DNA of 11,775 nt, taken from the NCBI GenBank assembly GCA_011620785.1, contig WOYM01000019.1, forward strand, positions 1 to 11,775, given 5' to 3'. Position numbers and translations under genes: made by a program. The stretch's first letter is position 1; every line of letters starts with the position of its first letter. Origin of the DNA: Methanothrix sp. Its GTDB lineage: Archaea > Halobacteriota > Methanosarcinia > Methanotrichales > Methanotrichaceae. The notes beneath the pieces are model-generated. The model made no database searches, was not told where the DNA came from, and was given only the letters and a program-made list of their open reading frames with translations. Positions 1 to 6,475 of the stretch are shown here, piece by piece.

Positions 1-139
1 ATAAATCATTGTGTTCTTGAATCCTCTGGCCCCACTCTGGCATCATCGATGGAATCTGCGCTTCGCGTGCCGAAGCCCCGACCGAAACCGTCATCTAAAT
101 ATCTACCGGATCTGAGACTATAATCCGGGAGACCTGGAG
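1..139. other. No gene recognised at the left edge
   Basis: I see no RNA gene, promoter or recognisable protein here. One minus-strand frame stays open across it and ends in a hydrophilic tail with a TGA at 6-8. It is continuous with the antisense of the YwbE gene and matches nothing I know, so I do not call it. Confidence 0.4.
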
Positions 140-235
140 ATGGATAGGGCAAAGGCCGGCGACTCCGTGCGTCCATTATGAGGCAGGCTGGAGGACGGGA
201 CGGTCTTCGACACCTCCAAGACCCACGGACGCTGA
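140..235 (+). pseudogene. FKBP-type peptidyl-prolyl isomerase, N-terminal remnant
   Basis: Read in frame from the ATG at 140 the peptide begins AKAGDSVR. It then hits a TGA at 179-181 and resumes in the same frame as GRLEDGTVFDTSKTHGR, ending at a TGA at 233-235. Reading the intervening bases one frame over gives VHYE. The reconstructed order GDSVR-VHYE-GRLEDGTVFDTS is the classic first block of FKBP-type prolyl cis-trans isomerases, which fold proteins in the cytoplasm. The simplest reading is a loss of about 2 bases near 171-174 and 1 base near 183-187, so the two errors restore the frame but leave a stop. Nothing after THGR resembles the rest of an FKBP domain (about 100 more residues). 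This is seen directly in translation; the family match is from memory of the motif. A sequencing error could explain the indels but not the missing C-terminal part. Confidence 0.65.
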
Positions 236-264
236 AGCTCACATCTGAAATGGAACGGAGGATC

Positions 265-459
265 ATGGACGGGAAGAACAGGAAGGACATAAAACAGGGG
301 CTGAAGGTGGAGATAGTCCTCAAGAAGGACCAGAGGACGGGGAAGAGGACCGAGGGAGTGGTCAAGGAGATCCTGACGAACTCCTCCTTCCACCCTCACG
401 GGATCAAGGTTCGTCTCGCCGACGGCCAGGTGGGGCGGGTGGCGAGGATCCTCGGGTAG
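265..459 (+). CDS. YwbE family protein (DUF2196)
   Basis: This is a 64-residue basic protein starting MDGKNRKDIK and containing the segments VEIVLKKDQRTGK and FHPHGIKVRLADGQVGRV, which I recognise as the small YwbE family of bacteria and archaea. The family has a compact beta-rich, KOW/SH3-like look and no established function. A frame-open ATG at 178 would add 29 residues, but that stretch is the decayed FKBP gene read in another frame. The ATG at 265 gives the normal family length and has GGAGG at 257-261, three bases upstream (rather close). The ATG at 250 is the alternative. The gene ends with TAG at 457-459. It may once have followed the FKBP gene in one transcript; nothing else sits in this orientation until 1889. 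Confidence 0.8.
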   Translation: MDGKNRKDIKQGLKVEIVLKKDQRTGKRTEGVVKEILTNSSFHPHGIKVRLADGQVGRVARILG

Positions 460-654
460 GAAGCTGATAAAGGAAAAAGGTAAATGAACTAGGGGGACGG
501 ATGCCCTCACGCGATGTTTGCCAGAGAGTAACGATCTAGCTTCTAGTCTGTCCCAACCATGTATTTCCATCCTCCGGCCGGAATATTCGACGCCAATAAA
601 TGCCAAAATATACCGAAAAACAGCACGAATAGCAAAATCTCTTGGATTGAAGGT
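460..654. other. Intergenic, with one possible small minus-strand ORF
   Basis: Between the YwbE stop and the terminator at 655-697 I find no RNA gene or clear plus-strand promoter. The only coding-like signal is the short hydrophobic minus-strand frame listed separately (543-635). Confidence 0.4.
543..635 (-). CDS. Possible 30-residue membrane peptide
   Basis: The frame runs from a TTG at 635 (or a GTG at 626) to TAG at 543-545. It encodes LLFVLFFGIFWHLLA followed by SNIPAGGWKYMVGTD. The first half would form a single membrane helix and the second a polar tail. It is open further upstream, through a phenylalanine-rich stretch coded by the terminator T-tract, to a TGA near 680. No ATG start and no strong ribosome binding site is present and I do not recognise the sequence. 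It could be a real small membrane protein, the tail of a lost gene, or chance. Confidence 0.2.
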   Translation of the reverse strand: MLFVLFFGIFWHLLASNIPAGGWKYMVGTD

Positions 655-697
655 ATAAAAAAGAAAAAGGAGCTGATCCTTCAGAATGGTTGCTCCT
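655..697 (-). terminator. Hairpin plus T-tract terminator of the alkylsulfatase remnant
   Basis: On the minus strand AGGAGC (697-692) pairs with GCTCCT (673-668) across an 18-base loop. A T-rich run TTTTTCTTTTTT follows at once (667-656). It lies just downstream of the minus-strand stop at 706. Archaeal termination relies mainly on the T-tract, which is strong here. The same bases read on the plus strand mimic a TATA box (GGTATAAAAAA at about 651-661). Confidence 0.5.
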
Positions 698-705
698 GAA
701 AAATT

Positions 706-1145
706 TTAGGGAAGGATAATGTTGAATGAGGGATCAAATAGGTCCAGCATCCCAACAAATCCCTCAAACACTGAGGCATCTCCTTCAATGGTCACATTTG
801 CCGGTGTAACGGATGGATCGAGTGCCAGTTGTTCAAGAGTCTTGCGCGGCATATTGACAGTGAGGGCAGCTTCATCTGTGAGGAAGGAGGCCTCCGTACA
901 TGTACATACCCCGCCTTTGCATAGCCGTCCCAGCATAGACATTCTCGCTTGTTGCTCCAGGCGGGAGAATTGTTGGCCAGCAGGCTGGCAGCAATGGTGT
1001 ATTCGGTCGCATCATTCCTCATATCGGCAGATTCTGCATAGATAACTGAAATCTCGCTAAACGCAATCAATAAAATGGCAGCCGCAAAAACGGCCTTTAC
1101 AAACTTGTTCCCAACGGCTCGGCGTCTGAGCTTTGCGATATTGTG
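706..1145 (-). pseudogene. Secreted alkylsulfatase-type protein reduced to its two ends
   Basis: The 5' part (about 1145-975) encodes a basic stretch, a hydrophobic core AVFAAAILLIAFSEISVIYA and a polar start of a mature protein, like a signal peptide cleaved after VIYA. The frame then changes near 945. The 3' part (942-706) reads LTVNMPRKTLEQLALDP, then VTIEGDASVFEGFVGMLDLFDPSFNIILP. That is the C-terminal SCP2-like domain of SdsA1/BDS1-type alkylsulfatases and their MBL-fold relatives (motif VxGD...LLxxLDxFDPxFNI). The catalytic metallo-beta-lactamase domain and dimerisation domain that should lie between, several hundred residues, are absent. No ATG, GTG or TTG starts the signal-peptide frame before its hydrophobic core; an AT-rich TATA-like stretch lies at about 1166-1178. 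The two ends may come from one gene by internal deletion (inference) or from two different genes. The C-terminal match is firm; the origin of the 5' part is not. Confidence 0.6.
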
Positions 1146-1192
1146 GCTTAATGAAAAAGGAAAAATGAAAAATATAATCTGGATAAAAAAGA

Positions 1193-1819
1193 TCACTTCG
1201 TTTTCTTCTTGCTGAAGAACTCGATCGCCTCGGCGAGTTCCCTGTGATCCTTTGCGTAGTCCGCGATGTCGATCTTATTCTTGTAGGCTTCGCATGCCTG
1301 CACGAGGGCCATCGCACCGGCGCGTGTTCCTCTCGGGTGAGCGTGGCAACCTGCCCCCATGGTCGTAATGAAATCGATTCCGCCCATGACATCGATGAAA
1401 GGCTCGAGGAGCGTCGGATTAAGTCCTCCAGAGATGATCGGGCAGCATTTCTTGAGGCCGCGCCAGGAGTCGTCCACCAGGACAACTTGGTGAGCATCGT
1501 CCATCTCGACCATCTTGATGGCATCGTCGTCCTGCGGCGGGATCTTTCCCCAGTTCTGGGTGAAGAAGTGACCCTTGCCCTCGACTTTCAGGATGTTCCT
1601 CGCCGCAGTTACGTCCTCCTCGGGACTGCCTGCCATCTTGCCGACGCCTGCCGCTCCGGTGTGGATACCTGATGCGCCTGCCAACCTGGCAAACTTGGAG
1701 AGTACCAGCACTGAGAAGCCGATGGGGTTCTCCGGCCTGGTAAAGCCACCGTGGCCCGCCCTGTGGAAGTGCAAAAGATGAATTTTCCCAGCCTTAACTC
1801 TTATCACTCCCTTGCTCAT
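1193..1819 (-). pseudogene. rbcL: Form III RuBisCO large subunit, C-terminal part only
   Basis: From about position 1783 down to the TGA at 1193-1195 the protein follows the C-terminal half of the RuBisCO barrel. It shows LLHFHRAGHGGFTR (beta-strand 5 histidine block), ARLAGASGIHTG and GVGKMAGS (loop 6 with its lysine), CCPIISGGLNPTL (phosphate-binding serine-glycine-glycine) and TMGAGCHAHPRGTRAGA (second phosphate-binding loop). This is the archaeal AMP-pathway type. Missing are the N-terminal domain and the GxDFxKxDE segment carrying the carbamylated lysine and two magnesium ligands, roughly 260 of about 430 residues. The frame stays open to 1855, but residues before LLHF are unrelated. An ATG at 1819 could start a 208-residue product, which could not be catalytic. 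The remaining 200 codons contain no stop or frameshift, so the truncation may be recent. The break lies against the upstream region of the plus-strand membrane protein gene. A T-run follows the stop (about 1183-1190). Confidence 0.8.
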
Positions 1820-1888
1820 TCGATGACCAGGGGGGAGGGCAGACTGAACTTCCAAAAACTACTTATCCGCATCATCAGATTAAACTGC

Positions 1889-2719
1889 GTGAATGGGCAC
1901 TATGAGTTCCTAAGACCACTGGCTCGACTGATGAGGGAATATCGCCGTTTTGAGCGAACTGTATGGGCTCTTAACGCCATTATAATCGCCATCGCGATCT
2001 ATGCTCTCATGCAGTATCTGGGATTGACCACTCTTATGAAATTCTACTATCAGGACAGCTTTATCCTATCGGCACTGCCTGCCATTGTCTCCATAATTTC
2101 AGGAGTTGCTCTAGCCACCTTTTTCAAGAGACGCAAGAAGGCTGACGTCTTTCCGCTTTTAGGCTCCGAATTATCTGAGAAAGCTAAAACCGCCTTTGAC
2201 AACAAAGATCTTGATTCTCTTCCCATGCAGAGCCTGGCCGAGGAGCTCAAACTGAGTTTGGCAGGAATCAAACCCACTCAGATTCTGGATAGAAGACAGC
2301 TGAGCGGAAGAGTGGTGACTGCCATCCTCCTTTCAGCGGTGGTGGCGCTTTTGGCGCAGGGGAATCTGGTCGAGACCGCAGATCTCCAGTCGATCATCGA
2401 GCTGAAGGACAGAGCCGCCGGCATATTCCAGGAGGATAAACCCCAGCCGGATATAAGCCAGAATATGAATCTGAGCGAAAACCTATTTGGTAATCCATCT
2501 CTCGCCGTCCTGAACGAGAATAAGCTTCCTTTAGTCCTATCTCCTGGAACGGGCGCGGGCTCCATCCCCACAAATACCAAACCCGTGGAGAGGATCTTTC
2601 AGCAGTCTCAAGCAGGAGAGGCAGCAGCAGTGCCGTCAGAACTCTATATTGAGAGCCTTCCTCCTGAGAATAGAGAGATTATAAAGAATTACTTCACCCT
2701 TCTCTCCCAGAGTGACTGA
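1889..2719 (+). CDS. Uncharacterised archaeal membrane protein
   Basis: This 276-residue protein (counted from the GTG at 1889) belongs to no family I can name with confidence. Three hydrophobic stretches are visible: about residues 25-46 (VWALNAIIIAIAIYAL), 57-79 (ILSALPAIVSIISGVALA) and 141-158 (GRVVTAILLSAVVALLA). A basic cluster KRRKK follows the second helix, and a polar segment of about 60 residues (80-140) probably sits in the cytoplasm. The C-terminal 115 residues are polar and rich in Gln, Pro, Ser and Asn, possibly extracytoplasmic, and end near ENREIIKNYFTLLSQSD. The frame is open from 1751, but that extension lies antisense to the RuBisCO fragment, so GTG 1889 or ATG 1931 is preferred. 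Neither has a good ribosome binding site. The 3' end overlaps the converging thg1 gene by 26 bases. Confidence 0.7.
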   Translation: MNGHYEFLRPLARLMREYRRFERTVWALNAIIIAIAIYALMQYLGLTTLMKFYYQDSFILSALPAIVSIISGVALATFFKRRKKADVFPLLGSELSEKAKTAFDNKDLDSLPMQSLAEELKLSLAGIKPTQILDRRQLSGRVVTAILLSAVVALLAQGNLVETADLQSIIELKDRAAGIFQEDKPQPDISQNMNLSENLFGNPSLAVLNENKLPLVLSPGTGAGSIPTNTKPVERIFQQSQAGEAAAVPSELYIESLPPENREIIKNYFTLLSQSD

Positions 2720-3395
2720 TGATAATCCGGGCCAGCAGCTCCTCCCCTTTTCGAGAAGAGAAGAGAGGCAGCTCCCAATCCTGCAAGATTCTTCCTTCAT
2801 CGCGATAGATCATTATTCCCCTTCTCTCCCAGGAGGGAGTCTTGGCCAGGTTTATTCCTCTTTGGAAGACCAGCTCATGAATCTCATGCTCTTTCATTCC
2901 CCGCAGCCTCTCCATGGCTCCGGCCGGATCGATTCCTTCATCCTGCAGCATATAAAATCCATAAGAGAAGACATGGTTTCTCCAGGTCTCGTTCTGCCGC
3001 TCAATTAGGTATTCTCTGATCTCGGCCTTGCACAGGGGAATGGTTCGGCAATCCATTGAGACGGGCTTTGCCAGCTGGAGAGAGAGAGCAGCAGATAATG
3101 AGCCTGCGACCAGGGAATCGATCTTCTCTATCCGTCCCCCAAAGGGAGCAGCCAGGAAGATGAGATTGATCTCATCGGAGAACGTGAATGCCAGGAGAGG
3201 ACTGAGCCCCGAATCCTCGAACAAGCCGCTGGCTGAAGAGGCCATTGCGCTCGCGAAGCCCGCATCGTAAGGCTTCTTGAATCCCGCCAGGATATTCTTG
3301 AATCCCCGGCCATCCGCCCTTGCTACCAGAGGGGGACGGGCCCGAAGACCGGAATAGATCTCCCTGCTAGCTGACTTTTGGCTCAGCCTTTGCAT
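2694..3395 (-). CDS. thg1: tRNA-His guanylyltransferase (Thg1 family)
   Basis: Thg1 enzymes add a nucleotide 3'-to-5' to tRNA. Eukaryotic forms add G-1 to tRNA-His; archaeal forms do so against C73 or repair 5'-truncated tRNAs in a template-directed way. The 233-residue product shows the polymerase-like palm: ARADGRGF with metal-binding Asp28, KKPYDAGFASAM, TFSDEINLIF with Asp74, the basic-acidic block GGRIEKIDSLVAG, MDCRTIP, and RQNETWRNHVFSYGFYML. The eukaryotic HINNLYN motif is replaced by RQNETWRNHV, as usual for archaeal proteins. Length is normal. The gene starts inside the PRC-barrel gene (29-base overlap), so the pair is probably co-transcribed and translationally coupled; no better internal start exists. 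In Methanosarcina acetivorans this gene carries an in-frame UAG read as pyrrolysine; this one has none. Confidence 0.9.
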   Translation of the reverse strand: MQRLSQKSASREIYSGLRARPPLVARADGRGFKNILAGFKKPYDAGFASAMASSASGLFEDSGLSPLLAFTFSDEINLIFLAAPFGGRIEKIDSLVAGSLSAALSLQLAKPVSMDCRTIPLCKAEIREYLIERQNETWRNHVFSYGFYMLQDEGIDPAGAMERLRGMKEHEIHELVFQRGINLAKTPSWERRGIMIYRDEGRILQDWELPLFSSRKGEELLARIIISHSGREG

Positions 3396-3627
3396 TTCTA
3401 CTCAGGTGCCTGATTATTATGATGTCGCCGACAGCAGTAACCCAGCGGTAAGGGATGACGATCCCTTTGCCCTTGCTATCGAAAAGATCCCGGTTGACGT
3501 CTCCTAAAGCCAGGCCGCTTACCACCCCGTTGTCAGGATCTAAGACGGCATCGTCCACCCTGCCCACATAGATGCCTTTCTGAGTATAGACATCCTGTTC
3601 CAGAAGCGATGTGATCTCAGCATTCAT
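3367..3627 (-). CDS. PRC-barrel domain protein
   Basis: This is an 86-residue single-domain protein. The segments DVYTQKGIYVGRVDDAVLDPDN, split around VYVG-type turns, then VVSGLALGDVNRDLFDSKGKGIVIPYRWVTAVGDIIIIR, match the small archaeal PRC-barrel proteins. PRC-barrels are beta-barrels related to the RimM C-terminal domain and the photosynthetic reaction-centre H subunit, and they usually bind proteins or RNA. Several copies are common in methanogens, and a role near RNA processing or division has been discussed for the family. Here it is the first gene of a minus-strand pair with thg1. The ATG has no Shine-Dalgarno sequence; the AT-rich stretch TTTTATTATG 7-20 bases upstream is too close for a standard TATA box unless the start is leaderless. 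Confidence 0.82.
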   Translation of the reverse strand: MNAEITSLLEQDVYTQKGIYVGRVDDAVLDPDNGVVSGLALGDVNRDLFDSKGKGIVIPYRWVTAVGDIIIIRHLSRNAKAEPKVS

Positions 3628-3694
3628 TTTAATCCCATAATAAAATTAGGGTATTAGATATTAACTTTGCCATCGGCAGATCGAACCGCAAAAG

Positions 3695-3702
3695 CATATA
3701 TT
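3695..3702 (+). promoter_or_regulatory. TATA box of the Isf-like flavoprotein gene
   Basis: CATATATT, preceded by purine-rich GCAAAAG that could act as a BRE, lies about 40 bases before the ATG at 3738. Transcription would start near 3722, leaving a leader of about 16 bases with only a weak GGA. The 110-base gap is shared with the divergent PRC-barrel/thg1 pair. Confidence 0.45.
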
Positions 3703-3737
3703 CGTCTCCTGCAATCTACTGCAGTGTGAATGGAATA

Positions 3738-4325
3738 ATGAGAATAGTTGGAATATCCGGCAGTCCGAGGAAGGCCGGCAACACCGAGTTCCTGCTGGAC
3801 GAGGCACTGGCGGTAGCCGCTGAATTTGGCTTTCAGACGGAAAGGCTGTATTGCTCAGAGCTGGCTGTCGATTTTTGCAGCGACTGCGGAGAGTGCAGCA
3901 AAGGCAAACCCTGCCCCAGAGATGATGATATGCCCGAGGTCCTGAGGGCAATGCAAGAGGCAGATGGCATAATTGTGGCCTCACCCGTCTACTTCGGAAA
4001 CGTCACTGCCCAGCTCAAGGCGATCTTCGACCGGACCATTCCCCTCCGCAGGCAGGGCTTCAGGCTCAGGAATAAGTTTGGCTGCGCGATCGCCGTTGGC
4101 GGCTCCAGAAACGGCGGCCAGGAGAAGACTCTGGAGAGCATTCACGCCTGGATGCACATCCAGGGAATGATAGTGGTTGGTGATGATGCTCATTTCGGAG
4201 GCATTGCCGTTCGGCCAGCAGCAGAAGACCGCATCGGCAGAAAGACGGTGGTAGCCAGTGCCAATAAGCTGTGTGATCTATTGCGCAGGAAAAAAGAGCT
4301 GGATGGAACTATCAAGGGAGACTGA
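3738..4325 (+). CDS. Iron-sulfur flavoprotein (Isf-like, NADPH-dependent FMN reductase fold)
   Basis: The 195-residue protein has a flavodoxin-like fold. It opens with the FMN-phosphate loop GISGSPRKAGNTE, has ASPVYFGNVTAQLKAIFDR as the second flavin-contact region, and GGSRNGGQE later. Between them is a compact cluster motif, C-x2-C-x2-C-x5-C, at Cys47, 50, 53 and 59 when counted from the ATG at 3738. These spacings, and as I recall the positions, match the 4Fe-4S ligands of Methanosarcina thermophila Isf, a homodimeric electron carrier that accepts electrons from ferredoxin; relatives also reduce O2 or peroxide. A GTG at 3726 would add four residues, but the ATG fits the Isf numbering. The gene is probably transcribed alone and divergently from the PRC-barrel/thg1 pair. 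The downstream neighbour is a dead transporter. Confidence 0.85.
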   Translation: MRIVGISGSPRKAGNTEFLLDEALAVAAEFGFQTERLYCSELAVDFCSDCGECSKGKPCPRDDDMPEVLRAMQEADGIIVASPVYFGNVTAQLKAIFDRTIPLRRQGFRLRNKFGCAIAVGGSRNGGQEKTLESIHAWMHIQGMIVVGDDAHFGGIAVRPAAEDRIGRKTVVASANKLCDLLRRKKELDGTIKGD

Positions 4326-4380
4326 AGCCTCTTGCAGTTGAATGTGAGAATTCCGGCCGGATTCCCAATCAGCCTTTGTC

Positions 4381-5197
4381 TCCGGGGGCAAGAGACAGAA
4401 ATATCTGGGCAACAGGGGCCTTATCGCCCTCATCGCATTTCTGAGCGCATTCGTTCCTCTATCTACTGATCTCTATCTTCCGGCCCTGCCCGGCATGTCC
4501 AAATATTTCCAGGTTTCAGCTGAGCAGGTCAATCTCACGCTGATATTCTTCTTCATCGTTTTTGCCGCGGGAATGCTCTTCTGGGGGCCTCTGAGCGATA
4601 AATACGGCCGCCGCCTCATTCTGATAGCTGGCCTTGCCATCTATTCTCTGGCAGGATTCCTCTGCGCCATCTCCCAGGATATCAATCAGCTCATCGCCTT
4701 TCGCATCCTCATACATTTACATAAACGGCTTCGGCTTGAGCGAGAAGCTCTTTTCCCTCTATTTCGCCTTCAATGCCCTGGGGATGATTGGGGGGCCCAT
4801 GCTTTATCTGCGTCTATCTAAGAGGTTTCGCCGCCATTCGATTATCATCGCCGGCTTCATCTCTACATTTCTCGGAGGGCTGCTGGTGTACCATCTTGGC
4901 AGCCTTCAGCCCTGGATATTCGCATTATGCCTTTTTCCGGCGACGATTATGGGAAGCCGCATCCGGACCCCGGGCGCAAATCTGATGCTGGAGCAGCAAG
5001 AGGAAGATACCGGCTCTGCCTCTGCTCTCATGAGCTGTTTTGGGATTCTAATGGGCAGCATAGGCATGACCGTCATCTCTCAGGAGTGGAGCAATACCAT
5101 TCGGATCTTGGGATTGATGAATATCCTGGTGGGAGTATTGTGTCTTGGCCTTTGGCTTCTCCTGTCCAAAAGGCCTTTTGTAAAGCTGATTCCCTGA
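4381..5197 (+). pseudogene. Bcr/CflA-type MFS drug exporter, no start codon and internal deletion
   Basis: The first part (frame of 4381, to about 4710) encodes helices 1-3 of a drug:H+ antiporter. It shows LIALIAFLSAFVPLSTDLYLPALP, split around the family's conserved D-x-Y-LPA motif, and the motif A loop WGPLSDKYGRR between helices 2 and 3, ending at LIAFRIL. At about 4708-4712 the sequence jumps to another frame, YIYINGFGLSEKLFSLYFAFN, which belongs about 110-120 residues later in the family. It then runs through the last helices to SKRPFVKLIP and a TGA at 5195-5197. So helices of the middle of the protein are lost and the ends are joined out of frame. There is also no ATG, GTG or TTG in the first frame between the TGA at 4345-4347 and the ATG at 4495, which is past helix 1. 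Substrate unknown. Two independent lesions make this a confident pseudogene unless the assembly is wrong here. Confidence 0.85.
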
Positions 5198-5304
5198 TAA
5201 ATTAGTGGCAGAATCGATTTCATCTCAGGTTCAGGCTTCGGCCAGCGGGAAATTGCGATTTCATCGCCCCCTGGCAACTCGTATCGGATATTTCCGGCAA
5301 AAGG

Positions 5305-5310
5305 TTTAAT
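5305..5310 (+). promoter_or_regulatory. Possible TATA box of rtcA
   Basis: TTTAAT in the context AAAAGGTTTAATTTG lies 60 bases before the rtcA ATG, predicting a start near 5335 and a 30-base leader. The leader contains AAGGA (5357-5361), 6 bases before the ATG, in a run of A. Confidence 0.3.
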
Positions 5311-5367
5311 TTGTTCACAATCAACGCATAAGATGGAAATTGCCCTGTCAAAAAAAAAGGATTTATC

Positions 5368-6411
5368 ATGATTGAGATAGACGGCTCCTTTGGGGAGGGA
5401 GGCGGCCAGATTGTCAGGACGGCTGTGGCACTCTGTGCGGTCACTGGGAAATCGGTCCACATAAGCAAGATAAGGCAAGGCCGTCCAAAGCCTGGACTGG
5501 CAGCTCAGCATGCCCATGCCATTGCTGCTCTGGCCAGCATATGCCAGGCCAAGACCTCAGGTATCGCCCCGGGATCATCAGAGATCAGCTTCTCTCCCGG
5601 CGAGATTCAAGGTGGCAGCTATGAGATCTCCATAGGGACTGCCGGAAGCACGACTCTTCTCCTTCAATGCCTCCTTCCTGCACTGCTTCGGGCCAATACA
5701 TCCACAACTTTGTCGATTCATGGTGGAACTGATGTGCAGTGGTCTCCAACTGTCGATTACTTCCGGAACGTCTTCCTGCCCGCTCTGCAGCGTTTCGGTG
5801 CTAAAGCGAGCCTGAAGCTGGAGAAGAGAGGATACTACCCACATGGCCAGGGAAATGTGGTCTGCTATATCGAGCCCTCAGAACTCCAGGCCGCTCATCT
5901 GGAGAACTCAGGCGGCAGGAACGCTGCCCGCGATCGATCTGAAATGGAAATCTCCGGAATATCCCATTGCTCAAACCTGCCCGAGAATGTGGCCAAAAGA
6001 CAGGCGGATGCAGCGGCCGGAGCTCTTCTGGAGGCAGGCTTTGAGGCCAACATAGCTCTGGAGGTCCTCAGGCTGCCGTCAACTGGTAGCGGCATCACCC
6101 TCTGGTCGGACTCTCCCAGAGCCTATATCGGTGCCAGCAGCCTGGGCAAGAGAGGTCTTCCTGCAGAAAGGGTAGGAAAGATCGCCGCAGAGGGGCTGGC
6201 CCAGGAGCTGGCATCTGGCACATCAGTGGATGTCCATCTGGCCGATCAGCTTATTCCCTATCTGGCTTTAGCAGGAGGGAGCTATAGCACACGGGAGATA
6301 TCCCTGCATACCAGTACTAATATCTGGACTGCAGAGCAATTTCTTGAGAGAAAGATATCAATCTCGCAAAAGCATATCTCAGGAAAGAAAGTTATGGTGC
6401 TCGAGTCTTGA
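5368..6411 (+). CDS. rtcA: RNA 3'-terminal phosphate cyclase
   Basis: RtcA uses ATP to convert an RNA 3'-phosphate to a 2',3'-cyclic phosphate through an enzyme-AMP (histidine) intermediate; it acts in RNA repair or processing. The 347-residue product is full length. Visible signatures are EGGGQIVRTAVALCAVTG at the N-terminus, RQGRPKPGLAAQH, GTAGSTTLLLQ, GGTDVQWSPTVDYF, RGYYPHGQGNV, the Rcl-family block near VHLADQLIPYLALAGG, and ISLHTSTN. The His of the last motif (His314) corresponds to the adenylated His309 of the E. coli enzyme. A ribosome binding site AAGGA precedes the ATG. The gene stands alone between a dead transporter and a converging MBL gene. No rtcB is visible nearby. With thg1 in the same window, two RNA 3'/5'-end enzymes lie within 3 kb, though not in one operon. 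Confidence 0.95.
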   Translation: MIEIDGSFGEGGGQIVRTAVALCAVTGKSVHISKIRQGRPKPGLAAQHAHAIAALASICQAKTSGIAPGSSEISFSPGEIQGGSYEISIGTAGSTTLLLQCLLPALLRANTSTTLSIHGGTDVQWSPTVDYFRNVFLPALQRFGAKASLKLEKRGYYPHGQGNVVCYIEPSELQAAHLENSGGRNAARDRSEMEISGISHCSNLPENVAKRQADAAAGALLEAGFEANIALEVLRLPSTGSGITLWSDSPRAYIGASSLGKRGLPAERVGKIAAEGLAQELASGTSVDVHLADQLIPYLALAGGSYSTREISLHTSTNIWTAEQFLERKISISQKHISGKKVMVLES

Positions 6412-6458
6412 GCCTGAAGGCATGCTAAATGTCGAGAGGTCAGAAATTTATGGCTGCA

Positions 6459-6475
6459 AACAAAAAAGGAGAAAC
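6459..6475 (-). terminator. T-rich terminator of the MBL gene
   Basis: Directly after the minus-strand stop at 6476 the transcript reads TTTCTCCTTTTTTGTTTGC, a T-tract typical of archaeal termination, without a stem. It lies in the 64-base gap between converging rtcA and the MBL gene. Confidence 0.4.

Noticed and set aside
118..606. 162-codon minus-strand frame opposite ywbE
   Set aside because: It is antisense to a recognised gene, has no family resemblance and low-complexity proline/serine content; its upstream end is the weaker alternative to the small ORF at 543-635.
648..665. TATA-like GGTATAAAAAAG on the plus strand
   Set aside because: No plus-strand gene follows it, and the bases are better explained as the T-tract of the minus-strand terminator.
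2694..3395. Pyrrolysine (in-frame UAG) in thg1, as in Methanosarcina acetivorans
   Set aside because: The frame is continuous from 3395 to its stop at 2694 with no internal TAG.
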